Shown piece by piece: positions 45,098-53,679 of a stretch of DNA of 64,000 bases (position 1 is its first letter; the number at the start of each line of letters is the position of its first letter). The notes beneath the pieces were generated by a model. That model saw only the letters and a list, made by a program, of their open reading frames with translations. It was not told where the DNA came from and did no database searches. The DNA lies in the NCBI GenBank assembly GCA_003712165.1, contig RHLH01000001.1:2453575-2517574 (forward strand). Direction: 5' to 3'. This DNA is from Phycisphaera sp. GTDB lineage: Bacteria; Planctomycetota; Phycisphaerae; Phycisphaerales; UBA1924. A program made the translations under genes and the position numbers.

Positions 45098-45125
45098 CAG
45101 GCCGGCCCCAGATGGGACCGGCCTG
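45098..45125. terminator. Hairpin terminator between convergent genes
   Basis: CAGGCCGGCCCC pairs with GGGACCGGCCTG around AGAT. It follows the AT-rich gene and precedes the convergent RRM gene; no clear T-run on the plus strand, so its use is uncertain. Confidence 0.5.
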
Positions 45126-45164
45126 CTGATTACTCAGTGCTCTGGTGGAGCGGAACGGTCTGGA

Positions 45165-45485
45165 TTACCAGCCGCCGCCGCGGTTGCCGCCGCCACGGTT
45201 GCCGCCACCGAAACCACCACCACCGCCGCCGCCGCGGGGCTCGCGGGGGCGTGCTTCGTTGACGGTCAGGTCACGGCCGCCGACGTTGGCACCGTTGAGT
45301 GCTTCGATCGCCGCCTTGGCGCTTGAGGAGTCAGAGAACTCGACGAAGCCGAAGCCGCGGGGGCGGCCGGTTTCGCGGTCCATGACGAGAGTGGCCGAGA
45401 CAACCTCTCCGTGCTGTGCGAACAGCTCGCGCAGTTCGCTCTCCGATGTCTGGTAAGAAAGGTTCCCGACGTAAAGCTTCGACAT
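45165..45485 (-). CDS. RRM-type glycine-rich RNA-binding protein
   Basis: 106 residues. A single RRM: RNP2 is LYVGNL (residues 4-9) and RNP1 is RGFGFVEF (43-50). The tail after the RRM is Gly/Arg-rich (REPRGGGGGGGFGGGNRGGG). Such proteins are small single-strand RNA chaperones of cold-shock or general type in bacteria. The start is the ATG at 45485 beginning MSKLYVGNL. A long non-coding stretch (about 265 bp) upstream holds TTGACA and TATACT on this strand but spaced only 14 bp, so I do not call it a promoter. Confidence 0.92.
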   Translation of the reverse strand: MSKLYVGNLSYQTSESELRELFAQHGEVVSATLVMDRETGRPRGFGFVEFSDSSSAKAAIEALNGANVGGRDLTVNEARPREPRGGGGGGGFGGGNRGGGNRGGGW

Positions 45486-45749
45486 ATCAAATCCATCTGC
45501 CCGCGAACTATGTGATTCTGCAAGATGAGAGGCCTCGGGCACGACGACTCACCGGCTGGCCCGGACACCCACCCACCACGGGCGGCTCATGAGCCGGGCA
45601 CGCTTCAGTATACGTCCGAGTGGGCGTGTCAAGGGCCAAAGCCCCCGTCCGACCCACATATTGATCGAGTTTTGATCAGAACCAGCACACCATCCCCCGC
45701 CGAACGCTCCAAAGCGGGGTGTCGCGCAGTGCAATTTTCCACGTGTCTG

Positions 45750-46271
45750 TCAAGAAATAGATCCGTCTCCCCCCTCGGGAGCGAGGGGAGACGCGAGTAT
45801 GGAATCAAGTGTTTGCCTCAGCTCGATCATCTGATCATGCGCGAGCTGCTGACCAACCTTGGCTGTGATCCACATCACGAGCATTCCTGCCAGAGAAGCG
45901 ATCGTGACCCACCACGCCCACGCGCCCTGACCGATCAGTGTCTGCGCCAGTGCGAAGAAGCCGGCGAAAAACACCAGCGCCCCGAGGGTCAGGTAACCGA
46001 ACGCGAAGCTCGTCCAGAGGTTCGGGTGCGGGCTGTACTTGGCGCGGACAAGTGATCCCGAGTTTCTTTCCTCGACTTCCACGTGAAGCCATGGTGACCA
46101 CAGGTGCCGATCCGAGATGACCGGCGAGATCGTGACGTGCCGGCCTGCACGCTGCGCGAACACGCCGCTCGCATCGGCGCTTGCGACACCCATGATGTGT
46201 GTCGCGAGTTCTTCTGGCTCGGCGGCATGCTCGAGCGTGAACGATGGGCGGATGTCGAAGGCGTTGCTCAC
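45750..46271 (-). CDS. Hypothetical two-helix membrane protein
   Basis: 173 residues. The N-terminal half is soluble (about 1-85, HVTISPVISDRHLWSPWLHVEVEE). Two hydrophobic helices follow (FGYLTLGALVFFAGFFALAQ and AWWVTIASLAGMLVMWITA), and a short charged tail. No family recognised. It lies 30 bp downstream of the AsmA-like gene on the same strand, so the two are probably cotranscribed. Confidence 0.65.
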   Translation of the reverse strand: MSNAFDIRPSFTLEHAAEPEELATHIMGVASADASGVFAQRAGRHVTISPVISDRHLWSPWLHVEVEERNSGSLVRAKYSPHPNLWTSFAFGYLTLGALVFFAGFFALAQTLIGQGAWAWWVTIASLAGMLVMWITAKVGQQLAHDQMIELRQTLDSILASPLAPEGGDGSIS

Positions 46272-46301
46272 GCGCCGAGTCTACCGCGCTTCGGCCGCGG
46301 A

Positions 46302-47231
46302 TCAGCCCCCGCCGCCCTCGCCATCGCTGTTGTCCTCTTTCTTCTCGTCTTTCCCGCCGCCGAGCAGGCTATCGAGGCCCTCGCTGATTGCGTCACCGGC
46401 TTGGTCTTTGAGATCATCGACCTGCTTGTCGATTTCCTCGCCCAGCTTCTCTGTGGTGTCGGTGATGATCTCATCAACACTGGACGTGACCATCTCAACC
46501 CCGTTTTCTGCGAAATCGTTGAGGTCTCCCAGCCCGCTCGCCAGCTCGCCCATGATCTCATCCGGGATGATGCCGCCCCCGAATTCCTCCGCAGATTTCA
46601 GGATTGCCTGCGTGATGATGTTCGAGAGCTCTGCGAGCGTGACGGGCTCGCCCGCTGAACCGACATCTGTCAGCTTGATCTCGGGCACGATCAGTTTCTG
46701 TGTCGAGATATCCCCGCCCAAGGGCAGCAAGTGGACATGGACCACGACGTTCTGGATGTCGATCTCGTTGACAACAAACTGCTTCGCCGGTGCTGACTCA
46801 TCGGCGTCTGGCTTGGGTTCGTCCGACTCGAATCGTTTGAGGTTGTCGAGGATGGTCTTGACATTGCTCTTGCCCGTGACACCGTCGATGTGGACGTTGA
46901 GATCTGTGAGCGAGAGATTGGGCAGCGTCACGACGTCTGACATGAGTGAGTCGAGAGAAACCTCGACGCCCGCCGACTCGAGCCTGAGGAAGTATGGCGA
47001 GTCGTACCCCTCCGGGTTCGCGATCTCGAGACCGGACATGGCGAACTTGCCGCTGAGCACCCCGACATCGGCAGAGTTGAGTGAGGTGGGGACCGCAAGC
47101 GCGTAGGTCGTCCCCTTCTCGACGCCCGCCTTCGCGATCTTGTCGATCGAGATGAACACGATCACGATGACGAGAACGAGCAGCACGATGATGCCGCCCA
47201 CGACACCGAGGAGCAGTTTGGCAGCTTTCAT
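46302..47231 (-). CDS. AsmA-like membrane-anchored protein
   Basis: 309 residues. An N-terminal anchor (LLLGVVGGIIVLLVLVIVIVFI) is followed by IAKAGVEKGTTYALAVPTSLNSADVGVLSGKFAMSGLEIANPEGY, the beginning typical of AsmA-like proteins in planctomycetes. The later SVDEIITDTTEKLGEEIDKQVDDLKDQAG part is helical and acidic. AsmA proteins span the envelope and bridge lipid transport. The exact role here is unknown. Confidence 0.72.
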   Translation of the reverse strand: MKAAKLLLGVVGGIIVLLVLVIVIVFISIDKIAKAGVEKGTTYALAVPTSLNSADVGVLSGKFAMSGLEIANPEGYDSPYFLRLESAGVEVSLDSLMSDVVTLPNLSLTDLNVHIDGVTGKSNVKTILDNLKRFESDEPKPDADESAPAKQFVVNEIDIQNVVVHVHLLPLGGDISTQKLIVPEIKLTDVGSAGEPVTLAELSNIITQAILKSAEEFGGGIIPDEIMGELASGLGDLNDFAENGVEMVTSSVDEIITDTTEKLGEEIDKQVDDLKDQAGDAISEGLDSLLGGGKDEKKEDNSDGEGGGG

Positions 47232-47447
47232 TGGCTTCCTTTCTAAGGCAGTATTGGTTGCCGGACGTTCCCGATTTTAGGCGGGTCTCCCCCGCCGCCC
47301 AACTGAGCGTCCGAGCCCCTACAGGCGTCACAGCTTCCGGTGTACATCACAGGAATGCGTGCCGAGGCCGCTTGCGAAACGCACATCAGAGCCAGATGCG
47401 CCACGAGGCATCCGGGCCGGGCGCTTGACTCGCAATGGGGATTGCAC

Positions 47448-47831
47448 ATGAAACGAAATTCACGTACCGCGATTTGCGTCTTGGGTATCGCAGGAGCCGC
47501 CTGCTTCGCTGGGGGTTGCTCCTGGTTCGGCGGCGGCGGCTCTACCAGCAAACTGAGCCGATCCTCCAACACGCTCACACTCGAACCTTACCAGCAGGTC
47601 AACTTCGCAGTGAGTGGGCAGGAAGCCGAGCTCCTCGTCGAGAACCGTGGCTCGGGCCAGCTTGCGCTCCGAGTGCCGCAGGACCAGGCGACCGTTGGAC
47701 CAAAGGACGCGTACACGATGTCCGTAGACGGCTCGTTCGTCCTCGAGTTCTACAACGCCTCCAGAGTGCCGACTCAGGTCCGCTACACGGGCTCGGGCGC
47801 CCAGCCCGTGACCATCAGCATGCTTGAGTAG
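47448..47831 (+). CDS. Small predicted lipoprotein
   Basis: 127 residues from the ATG at 47448. A signal with lipobox (CVLGIAGAACFAGGC, Cys24) is followed by a Ser/Thr-rich, beta-structured domain (LTLEPYQQVNFAVSGQEAELLVENRG, SFVLEFYNASRVPTQVRY). No known family. It is probably an envelope lipoprotein. A hairpin terminator follows at 47876. Confidence 0.65.
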   Translation: MKRNSRTAICVLGIAGAACFAGGCSWFGGGGSTSKLSRSSNTLTLEPYQQVNFAVSGQEAELLVENRGSGQLALRVPQDQATVGPKDAYTMSVDGSFVLEFYNASRVPTQVRYTGSGAQPVTISMLE

Positions 47832-47875
47832 GCGGAAGGCCCGCAGCCCTTTTTCGTAGATCCGCTGATCAGCCA

Positions 47876-47912
47876 GCGCCCCGCGTTCCCACACGCGGGG
47901 CGTCTGCTTTTT
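47876..47912 (+). terminator. Rho-independent terminator
   Basis: GCGCCCCGCG pairs with CGCGGGGCG around TTCCCACA, and is followed by TCTGCTTTTT. It ends the small lipoprotein transcript. Confidence 0.75.
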
Positions 47913-47947
47913 GAGCCGCACAGGGCCCCGCCTACTACCATTGCCCC

Positions 47948-48475
47948 ATGCGCACGATCACGCTCATCACAACCGGCGGCACACTCGAAAAGGTCTACGA
48001 CGAGACCACCGGCACGCTCGTCAACCGACACTCGAACGTCGCGCACATCCTCCAGGGGCTGCGCCTCGAAGACACACGGATCAACATCCACGAGCTTCTG
48101 AATAAGGACAGCCTCGACATGACCGATGTTGATCGGGCGCTCATCGTCGAAACCGTGCGCAACGAGTGTGACAACCCCGGCATCGACGGCGTCATCGTCC
48201 TGCACGGCACGGACACGCTCAGCGAGACCGGCGAACGTCTATTCGCCGATATCAAGAACCCGCGCGTACCGATCGTTTTGACCGGCGCGATGCGCCCCTA
48301 CGAACTCAAACAATCGGACGCCCTACAGAACCTGACCGAGAGCATCTTTGCTGTTGGCGTGCTCGATCCGGGTGTGTACGCCGTGGTTCACGGACGCTCG
48401 CTGAAATTCCCGGGTGTCGTCAAGGACCGAACACGCGGCACCTTTGATTCGGGTGAGCAACTGGCAAACGAATAG
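47948..48475 (+). CDS. Stand-alone asparaginase N-terminal domain protein
   Basis: 175 residues. LITTGGTLEKV carries Thr12, the nucleophile position, and VIVLHGTDTLSE has Thr88-Asp89 of the second active-site motif. The C-terminal domain of type I/II asparaginases, which completes their active site, is absent. The ORF ends normally, and the terminator hairpin starts inside the stop, so it is a natural short form. Such proteins are annotated as asparaginase-domain proteins. The activity is unknown. Confidence 0.78.
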   Translation: MRTITLITTGGTLEKVYDETTGTLVNRHSNVAHILQGLRLEDTRINIHELLNKDSLDMTDVDRALIVETVRNECDNPGIDGVIVLHGTDTLSETGERLFADIKNPRVPIVLTGAMRPYELKQSDALQNLTESIFAVGVLDPGVYAVVHGRSLKFPGVVKDRTRGTFDSGEQLANE

Positions 48476-48499
48476 AGGCACGCCGTGAGGCGTGCCTCT
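48474..48499. terminator. Hairpin terminator between convergent genes
   Basis: AGAGGCACGCC pairs perfectly with GGCGTGCCTCT around GTGA. The stem begins in the asparaginase-domain stop codon and separates it from the convergent rplU. Confidence 0.7.
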
Positions 48500-48528
48500 C
48501 GAATAATCAATGTGGTGTGCGTCGGATA

Positions 48529-48855
48529 TCAGCCCTTGACGGACGTGATCTTCACGTGCGTGTAGCGCTGGCGGTGACCCGTCTTGCGGCGGTAACCCTT
48601 CTTGGGCTTGAACTTGAAGATGTAAAGCTTGTCGCCCATCGCCTGAGGCTCAACGACCTCGGCGGTCACGCTCGCGCCCGAGACATAGGGCTGGCCGATG
48701 CTGACCTTGCCTTCGCCGTCGCCGGTCGCGAGGACGCGATCGAAAGTGATGGTGTCGCCGGCCTTGGCTTCGCCGCCCTGGATGAGGTCGATCAGAACTT
48801 CCTGACCCTCGGTGACCTTGCGCTGCCCGCCGCCTTCTTCGATGATCGCGTACAT
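48529..48855 (-). CDS. rplU: Ribosomal protein bL21
   Basis: 108 residues from the ATG at 48855 (MYAIIEEGGGQRKVTEG). KAGDTITFDRVLAT and FKFKPKKGYRRKTGHRQRYTHVKI are hallmark segments of bL21, which contacts 23S rRNA in the large subunit. The start leaves the upstream 24-codon extension out because the conserved protein begins MYAI. bL27 (rpmA) normally follows directly but is not here; after the stop comes the terminator and the asparaginase gene on the other strand. Confidence 0.96.
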   Translation of the reverse strand: MYAIIEEGGGQRKVTEGQEVLIDLIQGGEAKAGDTITFDRVLATGDGEGKVSIGQPYVSGASVTAEVVEPQAMGDKLYIFKFKPKKGYRRKTGHRQRYTHVKITSVKG

Positions 48856-48961
48856 GGTGCTTCTCGCTTCGCCGCGTCGGTCTCGGGGAGGCCTGGCCGC
48901 CAGGTCCTGCTTGGTCCCGGCCGACATCGGGCCACAAGTCTAGGCCCCCGCCAGGCCCGGG

Positions 48962-50458
48962 TCAGCAGCTCTGATCCGGATCGAGGCCGCCCGCCTCGAA
49001 CCCCTCAAGGAGCGGCCCGAGCCGGTCTTCGTACCTCTTCCAACGCCCGATCGAGCCCCTGTAGATGGGCTGGCGGACCTGATCGGTCGAGGCGGTCCGA
49101 ACGAGCCGCGTGGTCTGGTGGAAGCTCAAGCAGGCCTCGTCAAAGGGCAGCCCGATGTGGTCGAGAATCGTCCGGATCTGCCCTTCGGGGTCCTCGATCA
49201 GCGACTCGTACCGGACGGGCAGCACATCAATCCCGAGATCGTTTCTGGCAAGGTTGACCACACGATTGGTATGGGTGGTGTACTTGCCGAGCGCGAAGAG
49301 GTCGTAGCAGTACCCCATCGGACCATCGAACCCCTGGAAGAAGCACGAGATCGCGGTGTCGCGCGGATCGCGGTGCGTGTAGATGATCTGCGCCTCCGGG
49401 AACATGAGCCTGATCAGCGGGATGTGCGCAAAGTTGTGAGGCTGCTTGTCAACGATCCGCTCGGCCCCAACAGACGCGTTCAGCTTAACCGCCAGGCCGT
49501 GCATCGACTTGATGTAGCGCGAAGCGCCCTCAGCCAGCATCGACTCGGTGAGCTTCTCGGGCTCGGTGAAAAACTTTGAGAGCGCGCCCGAGAGCCTCAT
49601 TTGCAGGCTGCCCGCGATACCGACCATCGCGGGCAACTCCCCCACGCCCGTCGCGCTCGGGTGCGACGCGATGATCTGTTCGACTAGGCTCGTCCCCGAT
49701 CGGGGCATACCAAGAACAAAGACCGGCTGCTGCGACGATCCGCTTGCCCGCGGCGCCGCATCAAACGCGTCTTTCGTCCACGCCTTGAGGTACCGCTCGA
49801 CTTCGAGGTCGTACCCCCCGGTGTCCCAGGGCACGCCCTTGAGAACGCTCCCCTCCAGAGCAGCGTCAAACGCCTTGTCGTACTCGCCCCGGTCGTTGAG
49901 AAGATCCGCGAGCCTGTACAGCATGATCGCTCGCCGGTTGTCCTCAAGATCGCGCGAGAGCACCTCCTGCACGAGCTCGATCGCTCGCTCCTGCTGCCCG
50001 GTCTTTACAGCGATCAGCGCCAACGCGTCGGCGAGCTGCACATCGGGCACATCGGCTTTGCTCAAAGCCTTGGTGATCTCGGCGAACGCGGCGTCGTACT
50101 CGCCATGCTTGCGCAGCACATCGACAAGTCCGAACACTGCCCCAGGATGACCGGGTTTGACCGCCACCGCTCGGCGGTAGTGCGTAAGCGCCTTCTCATT
50201 GTTGTAATCCGCCGCCTCGAGATACCCCAGCTGCACGTGAGGCTCGGGCGCCATCGGTTTGAGCTTGACCGCCTTGGCCAGGTAACGCCTGCCGTCGTCA
50301 AACCGGGAGAGCCTGGCGGCACAGAACCCCATCGCGGTGTGGATCTGCTCGTTCTTCTTGTCGAATTTCACAACCTGCTCAAACAGCGAGAGCGCGGTCT
50401 GCCAGTCTCCCGCTTCGAACGCCTGTTGCGCCTGGTTGAACGTCTGGGTCGGATCCAC
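48962..50458 (-). CDS. TPR-repeat sulfotransferase, second of a tandem pair
   Basis: 498 residues. The first about 215 are TPR repeats (ALSLFEQVVKFDKKNEQIHTAMGF, ALTHYRRAVAVKPGHPGAVFGL). The rest is a sulfotransferase domain: FVLGMPRSGTSLVEQIIASHPSA is the 5'-phosphosulfate loop for PAPS, and IIYTHRDPRDTAISCFFQGF the 3'-phosphate site. It would sulfate a small molecule, peptide or glycan; the acceptor is unknown. The start is a GTG one base after the stop of the upstream paralogue, indicating translational coupling. Confidence 0.9.
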   Translation of the reverse strand: MDPTQTFNQAQQAFEAGDWQTALSLFEQVVKFDKKNEQIHTAMGFCAARLSRFDDGRRYLAKAVKLKPMAPEPHVQLGYLEAADYNNEKALTHYRRAVAVKPGHPGAVFGLVDVLRKHGEYDAAFAEITKALSKADVPDVQLADALALIAVKTGQQERAIELVQEVLSRDLEDNRRAIMLYRLADLLNDRGEYDKAFDAALEGSVLKGVPWDTGGYDLEVERYLKAWTKDAFDAAPRASGSSQQPVFVLGMPRSGTSLVEQIIASHPSATGVGELPAMVGIAGSLQMRLSGALSKFFTEPEKLTESMLAEGASRYIKSMHGLAVKLNASVGAERIVDKQPHNFAHIPLIRLMFPEAQIIYTHRDPRDTAISCFFQGFDGPMGYCYDLFALGKYTTHTNRVVNLARNDLGIDVLPVRYESLIEDPEGQIRTILDHIGLPFDEACLSFHQTTRLVRTASTDQVRQPIYRGSIGRWKRYEDRLGPLLEGFEAGGLDPDQSC

Positions 50459-50459
50459 G

Positions 50460-51968
50460 TCAATCCTCGGTCGGCAGACTCACACCCGCCTCAATGAGCG
50501 CATCAGTCAGCGGCGAGATCAGCCCGCCGTAGCGCTTCCATCTTGCGCTAGACGTCTTGTACATGGGCTTACGGACCTGCTCGACACTCGCGGTGTGAAC
50601 CGCCCGCTTGCTCTCATGGAACCGGATGCTGTCCTCGTGGAAGTCGAGGCCGATGTGTTCGAGAATCGCGCGGATGCCGGGCTCTGGTTCTTCGACGAGT
50701 TCCTCGTAACGCACCTCGAGAATCGGGATATCGAGCACTTCCTTCATGTGCTCCATGATCCGCTCGTGTTGCGCGTAGTACGCCGCGAGATGCTTCAGGT
50801 TGTACGTGTAACCCAGCTCACCCAGGAAATCCTGGAAGAAACACGAGATGCACGTGTCACGCGGGTCCCGGACGGTGTGGATAACACGCGCCCTCGGGAA
50901 CATCATCTGGATCAGCGGCAGGATCTGATAGTTGTAAGGCAGCTTGTCAACGATCCGCTCGGCACCCGTCTCGTCGCCCACCTGCGATGAGATCCGTCGC
51001 GCACTCGCAAGGTACTCATCGCACTCGCGCGCGAGATTTTCTGGCGTGATCTTCGCGATATCTCGCAGGAACACCATCCCGTTGTGATATCTGATCCCCT
51101 GCTGCCTGCATGCCGCGATGGGGAGCGCGTTGATCTCACCCGCACCGGCGCCCGCCGGGTGCGAGGCGATAATCTGTTCAACGAGGCTCGTACCGCTGCG
51201 GGGCATGCCCACGACAAAGACGGGCAGCTCCGAATCGCTTCCACTTGAGAGCGCTTCCTGAACGCGTTCACGCGTCCAGTACTTCAGCGTGTGCTCGACA
51301 TCTGATTCGTACGCGACGGGGTCCCAACGCGTGACCTTCTGCTCGTTCGCGAGCACGATCGTTTCCCACGCCTGTTCGTATTCCTTGATCGAATCGAGCA
51401 GCCCAGCCAACCGGAAGTTCAGTGAGCTGCGCGTAGTGATCGGGATTTCTGCTTTGAGCACTTCGCGGATGTGATCGATCGCGTCCTGCTCCCGGTTGGT
51501 GTCCTTGGCGATCACCGCGAATGCCTCCGCGAGATGCGGGTCCGCCTTTGGTGATCGCTCGAGCGCCGCCGTGATCAGCTTTACCGCGTCGTCGAAACGG
51601 CCCAGCTTTCTGTAGAGATCGGTCAGGCCGTAGATCGCCGGCGGGAAGTCCTTGCGTATCGCCAGCGTGCGCTGGTAGTGCTTGATCGCGGCTTCTTCAT
51701 TCAGGCACGTCCGTTCTATGGCGCCCATCGTTGCATGGATCTCGGGCATCATCGGTTTGAGCTTGGCCGCCTTCTCGAGATGCTTCATCGCCGGCTCGAA
51801 CTTCTTGAGCTTCATGAGGCTTGTCGCGAGCGCGAATTGGAGGACCGCGTTGCGAGGTTCCTTCTTGACGAGCTGGGCGAACATCTGGGCAGCGATCTCG
51901 AAGTTGCCCGACTCGTGGGCGTGCTTCCCCTGGAGGTACATCTGGTCTCGATCGCTTGGTTTGCTCAT
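50460..51968 (-). CDS. TPR-repeat sulfotransferase, first of a tandem pair
   Basis: 502 residues from the ATG at 51968 (MSKPSDRDQMYLQGKHAHE); the longer open frame to 52445 runs under the divergent gene. TPR repeats (about 10-220, FEPAMKHLEKAAKLKPMMPEIHA) precede a sulfotransferase domain with FVVGMPRSGTSLVEQIIASHPAG and VIHTVRDPRDTCISCFFQDF. It is a clear paralogue of the downstream gene, with parallel domain order and length. Both would use PAPS. Confidence 0.9.
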   Translation of the reverse strand: MSKPSDRDQMYLQGKHAHESGNFEIAAQMFAQLVKKEPRNAVLQFALATSLMKLKKFEPAMKHLEKAAKLKPMMPEIHATMGAIERTCLNEEAAIKHYQRTLAIRKDFPPAIYGLTDLYRKLGRFDDAVKLITAALERSPKADPHLAEAFAVIAKDTNREQDAIDHIREVLKAEIPITTRSSLNFRLAGLLDSIKEYEQAWETIVLANEQKVTRWDPVAYESDVEHTLKYWTRERVQEALSSGSDSELPVFVVGMPRSGTSLVEQIIASHPAGAGAGEINALPIAACRQQGIRYHNGMVFLRDIAKITPENLARECDEYLASARRISSQVGDETGAERIVDKLPYNYQILPLIQMMFPRARVIHTVRDPRDTCISCFFQDFLGELGYTYNLKHLAAYYAQHERIMEHMKEVLDIPILEVRYEELVEEPEPGIRAILEHIGLDFHEDSIRFHESKRAVHTASVEQVRKPMYKTSSARWKRYGGLISPLTDALIEAGVSLPTED

Positions 51969-52244
51969 CTCGTGGGCACTGTAACGGGCTCGGACCCTCG
52001 GGGGCTTATCAGCACCGATAACCGTCACGAGCAGAGTCTGATAACGCGGATTCACCGTTATCGGCCTGTGCAGCGCAGCGATCGCGTGGTCCGCCTCGTT
52101 CTCTTTTGCCAGCTGTCGTGCGATCAAGGCCCCGCACTCGATAGCCACCTGCCAGCCAGATGCTCCGAGTGGAGGGCGGCTGGCATATCCGAACGGCGTC
52201 AGAGGGACGCGAGAAGAGACCCAATAAGCAGGAAGGACACACAA

Positions 52245-52946
52245 GTGAGTATCCGTGAGAGCGACATCGAACGATTCTTTGAGATCATCATCAGCGGCGA
52301 CCGGGTCGGGGCCCGGACCGCCGTCAACAGGCTGTACGAGAGCAACGTCCCGCCCGAGGACATCGTGCTCGAGCTTTTCTGGCCCACGATGGAGATGGTC
52401 GAACGGCTCTTCCGGAGCGATCAGTTGACGAAACTCGCCCACCACTACTCGACGAGGCTTCTACGGATGCTCGTGGATCAAACCGCCGCCCGGTACCGCA
52501 TGGAGCCCTCGCTCGGGCGCCGTGTCCTGGCGTTCTGCGGCGACCACGAGCCCGAGGAACTCTCAGCGCAGATGGCTGTCGATCTGCTCGAAATGTCTGG
52601 ATTTGAGGTGCGATTCGGCGGAGGCGGCGTCCCCCGCGACGAGATCCTGGCTCAGGTCCACGAGAGCAAGCCGGACGTATTGCTGATGTTCGCGTCCGCT
52701 CCAGAGGACCTGCCCGAGATCCGGAGCCTGATCGACACCGTCCGCGAGATCGGGGCCTCGGCACACACCCAGATCGCGGTCGGGGGCGGCGTCTTCAACC
52801 GAGCCGAGGGGCTCGCCGAGGAGATCGGAGCCGACACATGGGCCACTGATCTGCTCGAACTGGTGCACACGCTGATCGAGGAGCCCGAGCGCCGCGCCGA
52901 CCCGGACCAGCGGACCGTCGGCCGCAAGCGCAAGGTCGCGGCCTAA
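52245..52946 (+). CDS. B12-binding-fold protein (corrinoid-like), ligand His apparently lost
   Basis: 233 residues from the GTG at 52245 with GGAAGGA in front. A helical N-terminal domain (about 1-85) precedes a Rossmann-like B12-binding fold (RRVLAFCGDHEPEELSAQMAVDLLEMSGFEVRFGGGGVPRDEI), then MFASAPEDLPEIRSLIDTVRE, TQIAVGGGVF. In standard binders a His-x-x-Gly follows the first strand. By my alignment a Glu stands there, so cobalt coordination may be lost, although the nearby His in GDHEP leaves some doubt. It is possibly a light- or redox-sensor or regulatory paralogue. Confidence 0.68.
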   Translation: MSIRESDIERFFEIIISGDRVGARTAVNRLYESNVPPEDIVLELFWPTMEMVERLFRSDQLTKLAHHYSTRLLRMLVDQTAARYRMEPSLGRRVLAFCGDHEPEELSAQMAVDLLEMSGFEVRFGGGGVPRDEILAQVHESKPDVLLMFASAPEDLPEIRSLIDTVREIGASAHTQIAVGGGVFNRAEGLAEEIGADTWATDLLELVHTLIEEPERRADPDQRTVGRKRKVAA

Positions 52947-52986
52947 CGGCTCGAATAGCCAAACGTCCAGAAACGCCACTCGGATA

Positions 52987-53026
52987 CCCCCGCGGGACTC
53001 AGAAGCCCGCGGGGGCTTTGTTTTTA
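52987..53026 (+). terminator. Rho-independent terminator
   Basis: CCCCCGCGGG pairs perfectly with CCCGCGGGGG (10 bp stem) and is followed by CTTTGTTTTT. It ends the B12-fold gene ahead of the sigma factor operon. Confidence 0.9.
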
Positions 53027-53088
53027 GGAAAAAGATAGGGCATCCCCCTCCCGTATCGCTGGTATATTGAAGCCAGAGGAGTCGGCAC

Positions 53089-53679
53089 TTGGCCATGGAA
53101 CGCGACATTGAGAGGAAGCTGATCGCTCAGGCGATCGCTGGAGACCGCGAGGCCTCCGCACAGCTTCTTCGGCACCACCAGCCATCGCTGCGTGCATACC
53201 TCCACCGCCTTTCGGGTCGCGCCGACGTCGCCGAGGACATCTGCCAGGAGGCGTTTGTCCGTGTGCTCTCGAACCTGCACCGGTTCGATGACCGATTCCG
53301 TTTCTCGACGTGGCTCTTTACGATCGCCAAGCGTCTGTACGTCAACGCACGGCAGAAGCACTCGCCCGTCTTCAACACCGAAGCGCTCAGCTGGCGCCAG
53401 GGCAACGGAGATGGCCCCGGCGTGCAGACCTCCGACGACGAGGTCGCAGGCCATGTGAAAGACGCCCTCCAGGATGCGCTCATGGAACTCGGCGAAGTGC
53501 AGCGCGAAGTCGTTGTGCTTTTCCACCAGCTCGACTGGCCGATCTCGACGATCGCAGAGCACATGGACATGCCCGAGGGCACCGTCAAGAGCCATCTGCA
53601 CAGAAGCAGGCAGAAGCTCCGCAAGATCCTGGTGGCGCACGCCACGCACAACTCCAGGCTGAAAGAGGTCTGGTCGTGA
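53089..53679 (+). CDS. ECF-type RNA polymerase sigma factor
   Basis: 196 residues. Region 2 shows AEDICQEAFVRVLSNLHRFDDRFRFSTWLFTIAKRLYVNARQK, and region 4 REVVVLFHQLDWPISTIAEHMDMPEGTVKSHLHRSRQKLRKIL, the helix-turn-helix that reads the -35. It would direct a small regulon, usually envelope or stress genes. A TTG at 53089 has AGAGGAG seven bases upstream and is preferred over the ATG at 53095, which is too far. The stop overlaps the start of the next gene (GTGA). Confidence 0.93.
   Translation: MAMERDIERKLIAQAIAGDREASAQLLRHHQPSLRAYLHRLSGRADVAEDICQEAFVRVLSNLHRFDDRFRFSTWLFTIAKRLYVNARQKHSPVFNTEALSWRQGNGDGPGVQTSDDEVAGHVKDALQDALMELGEVQREVVVLFHQLDWPISTIAEHMDMPEGTVKSHLHRSRQKLRKILVAHATHNSRLKEVWS

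Noticed and set aside
45178..45235. GCC-rich short repeats
   Set aside because: These are codons for the glycine-rich tail of the RRM protein, not an independent repeat.
40488..45595. Shared 14-mer CCCACCACGGGCGG upstream of the YHS gene and of the RRM gene
   Set aside because: In 64 kb of GC-rich sequence 14-mer matches are expected by chance, and the flanks do not match.
45595..45640. TTGACA and TATACT upstream of the RRM gene on the minus strand
   Set aside because: Spacer is only about 14 bp, too short for a sigma70 promoter.
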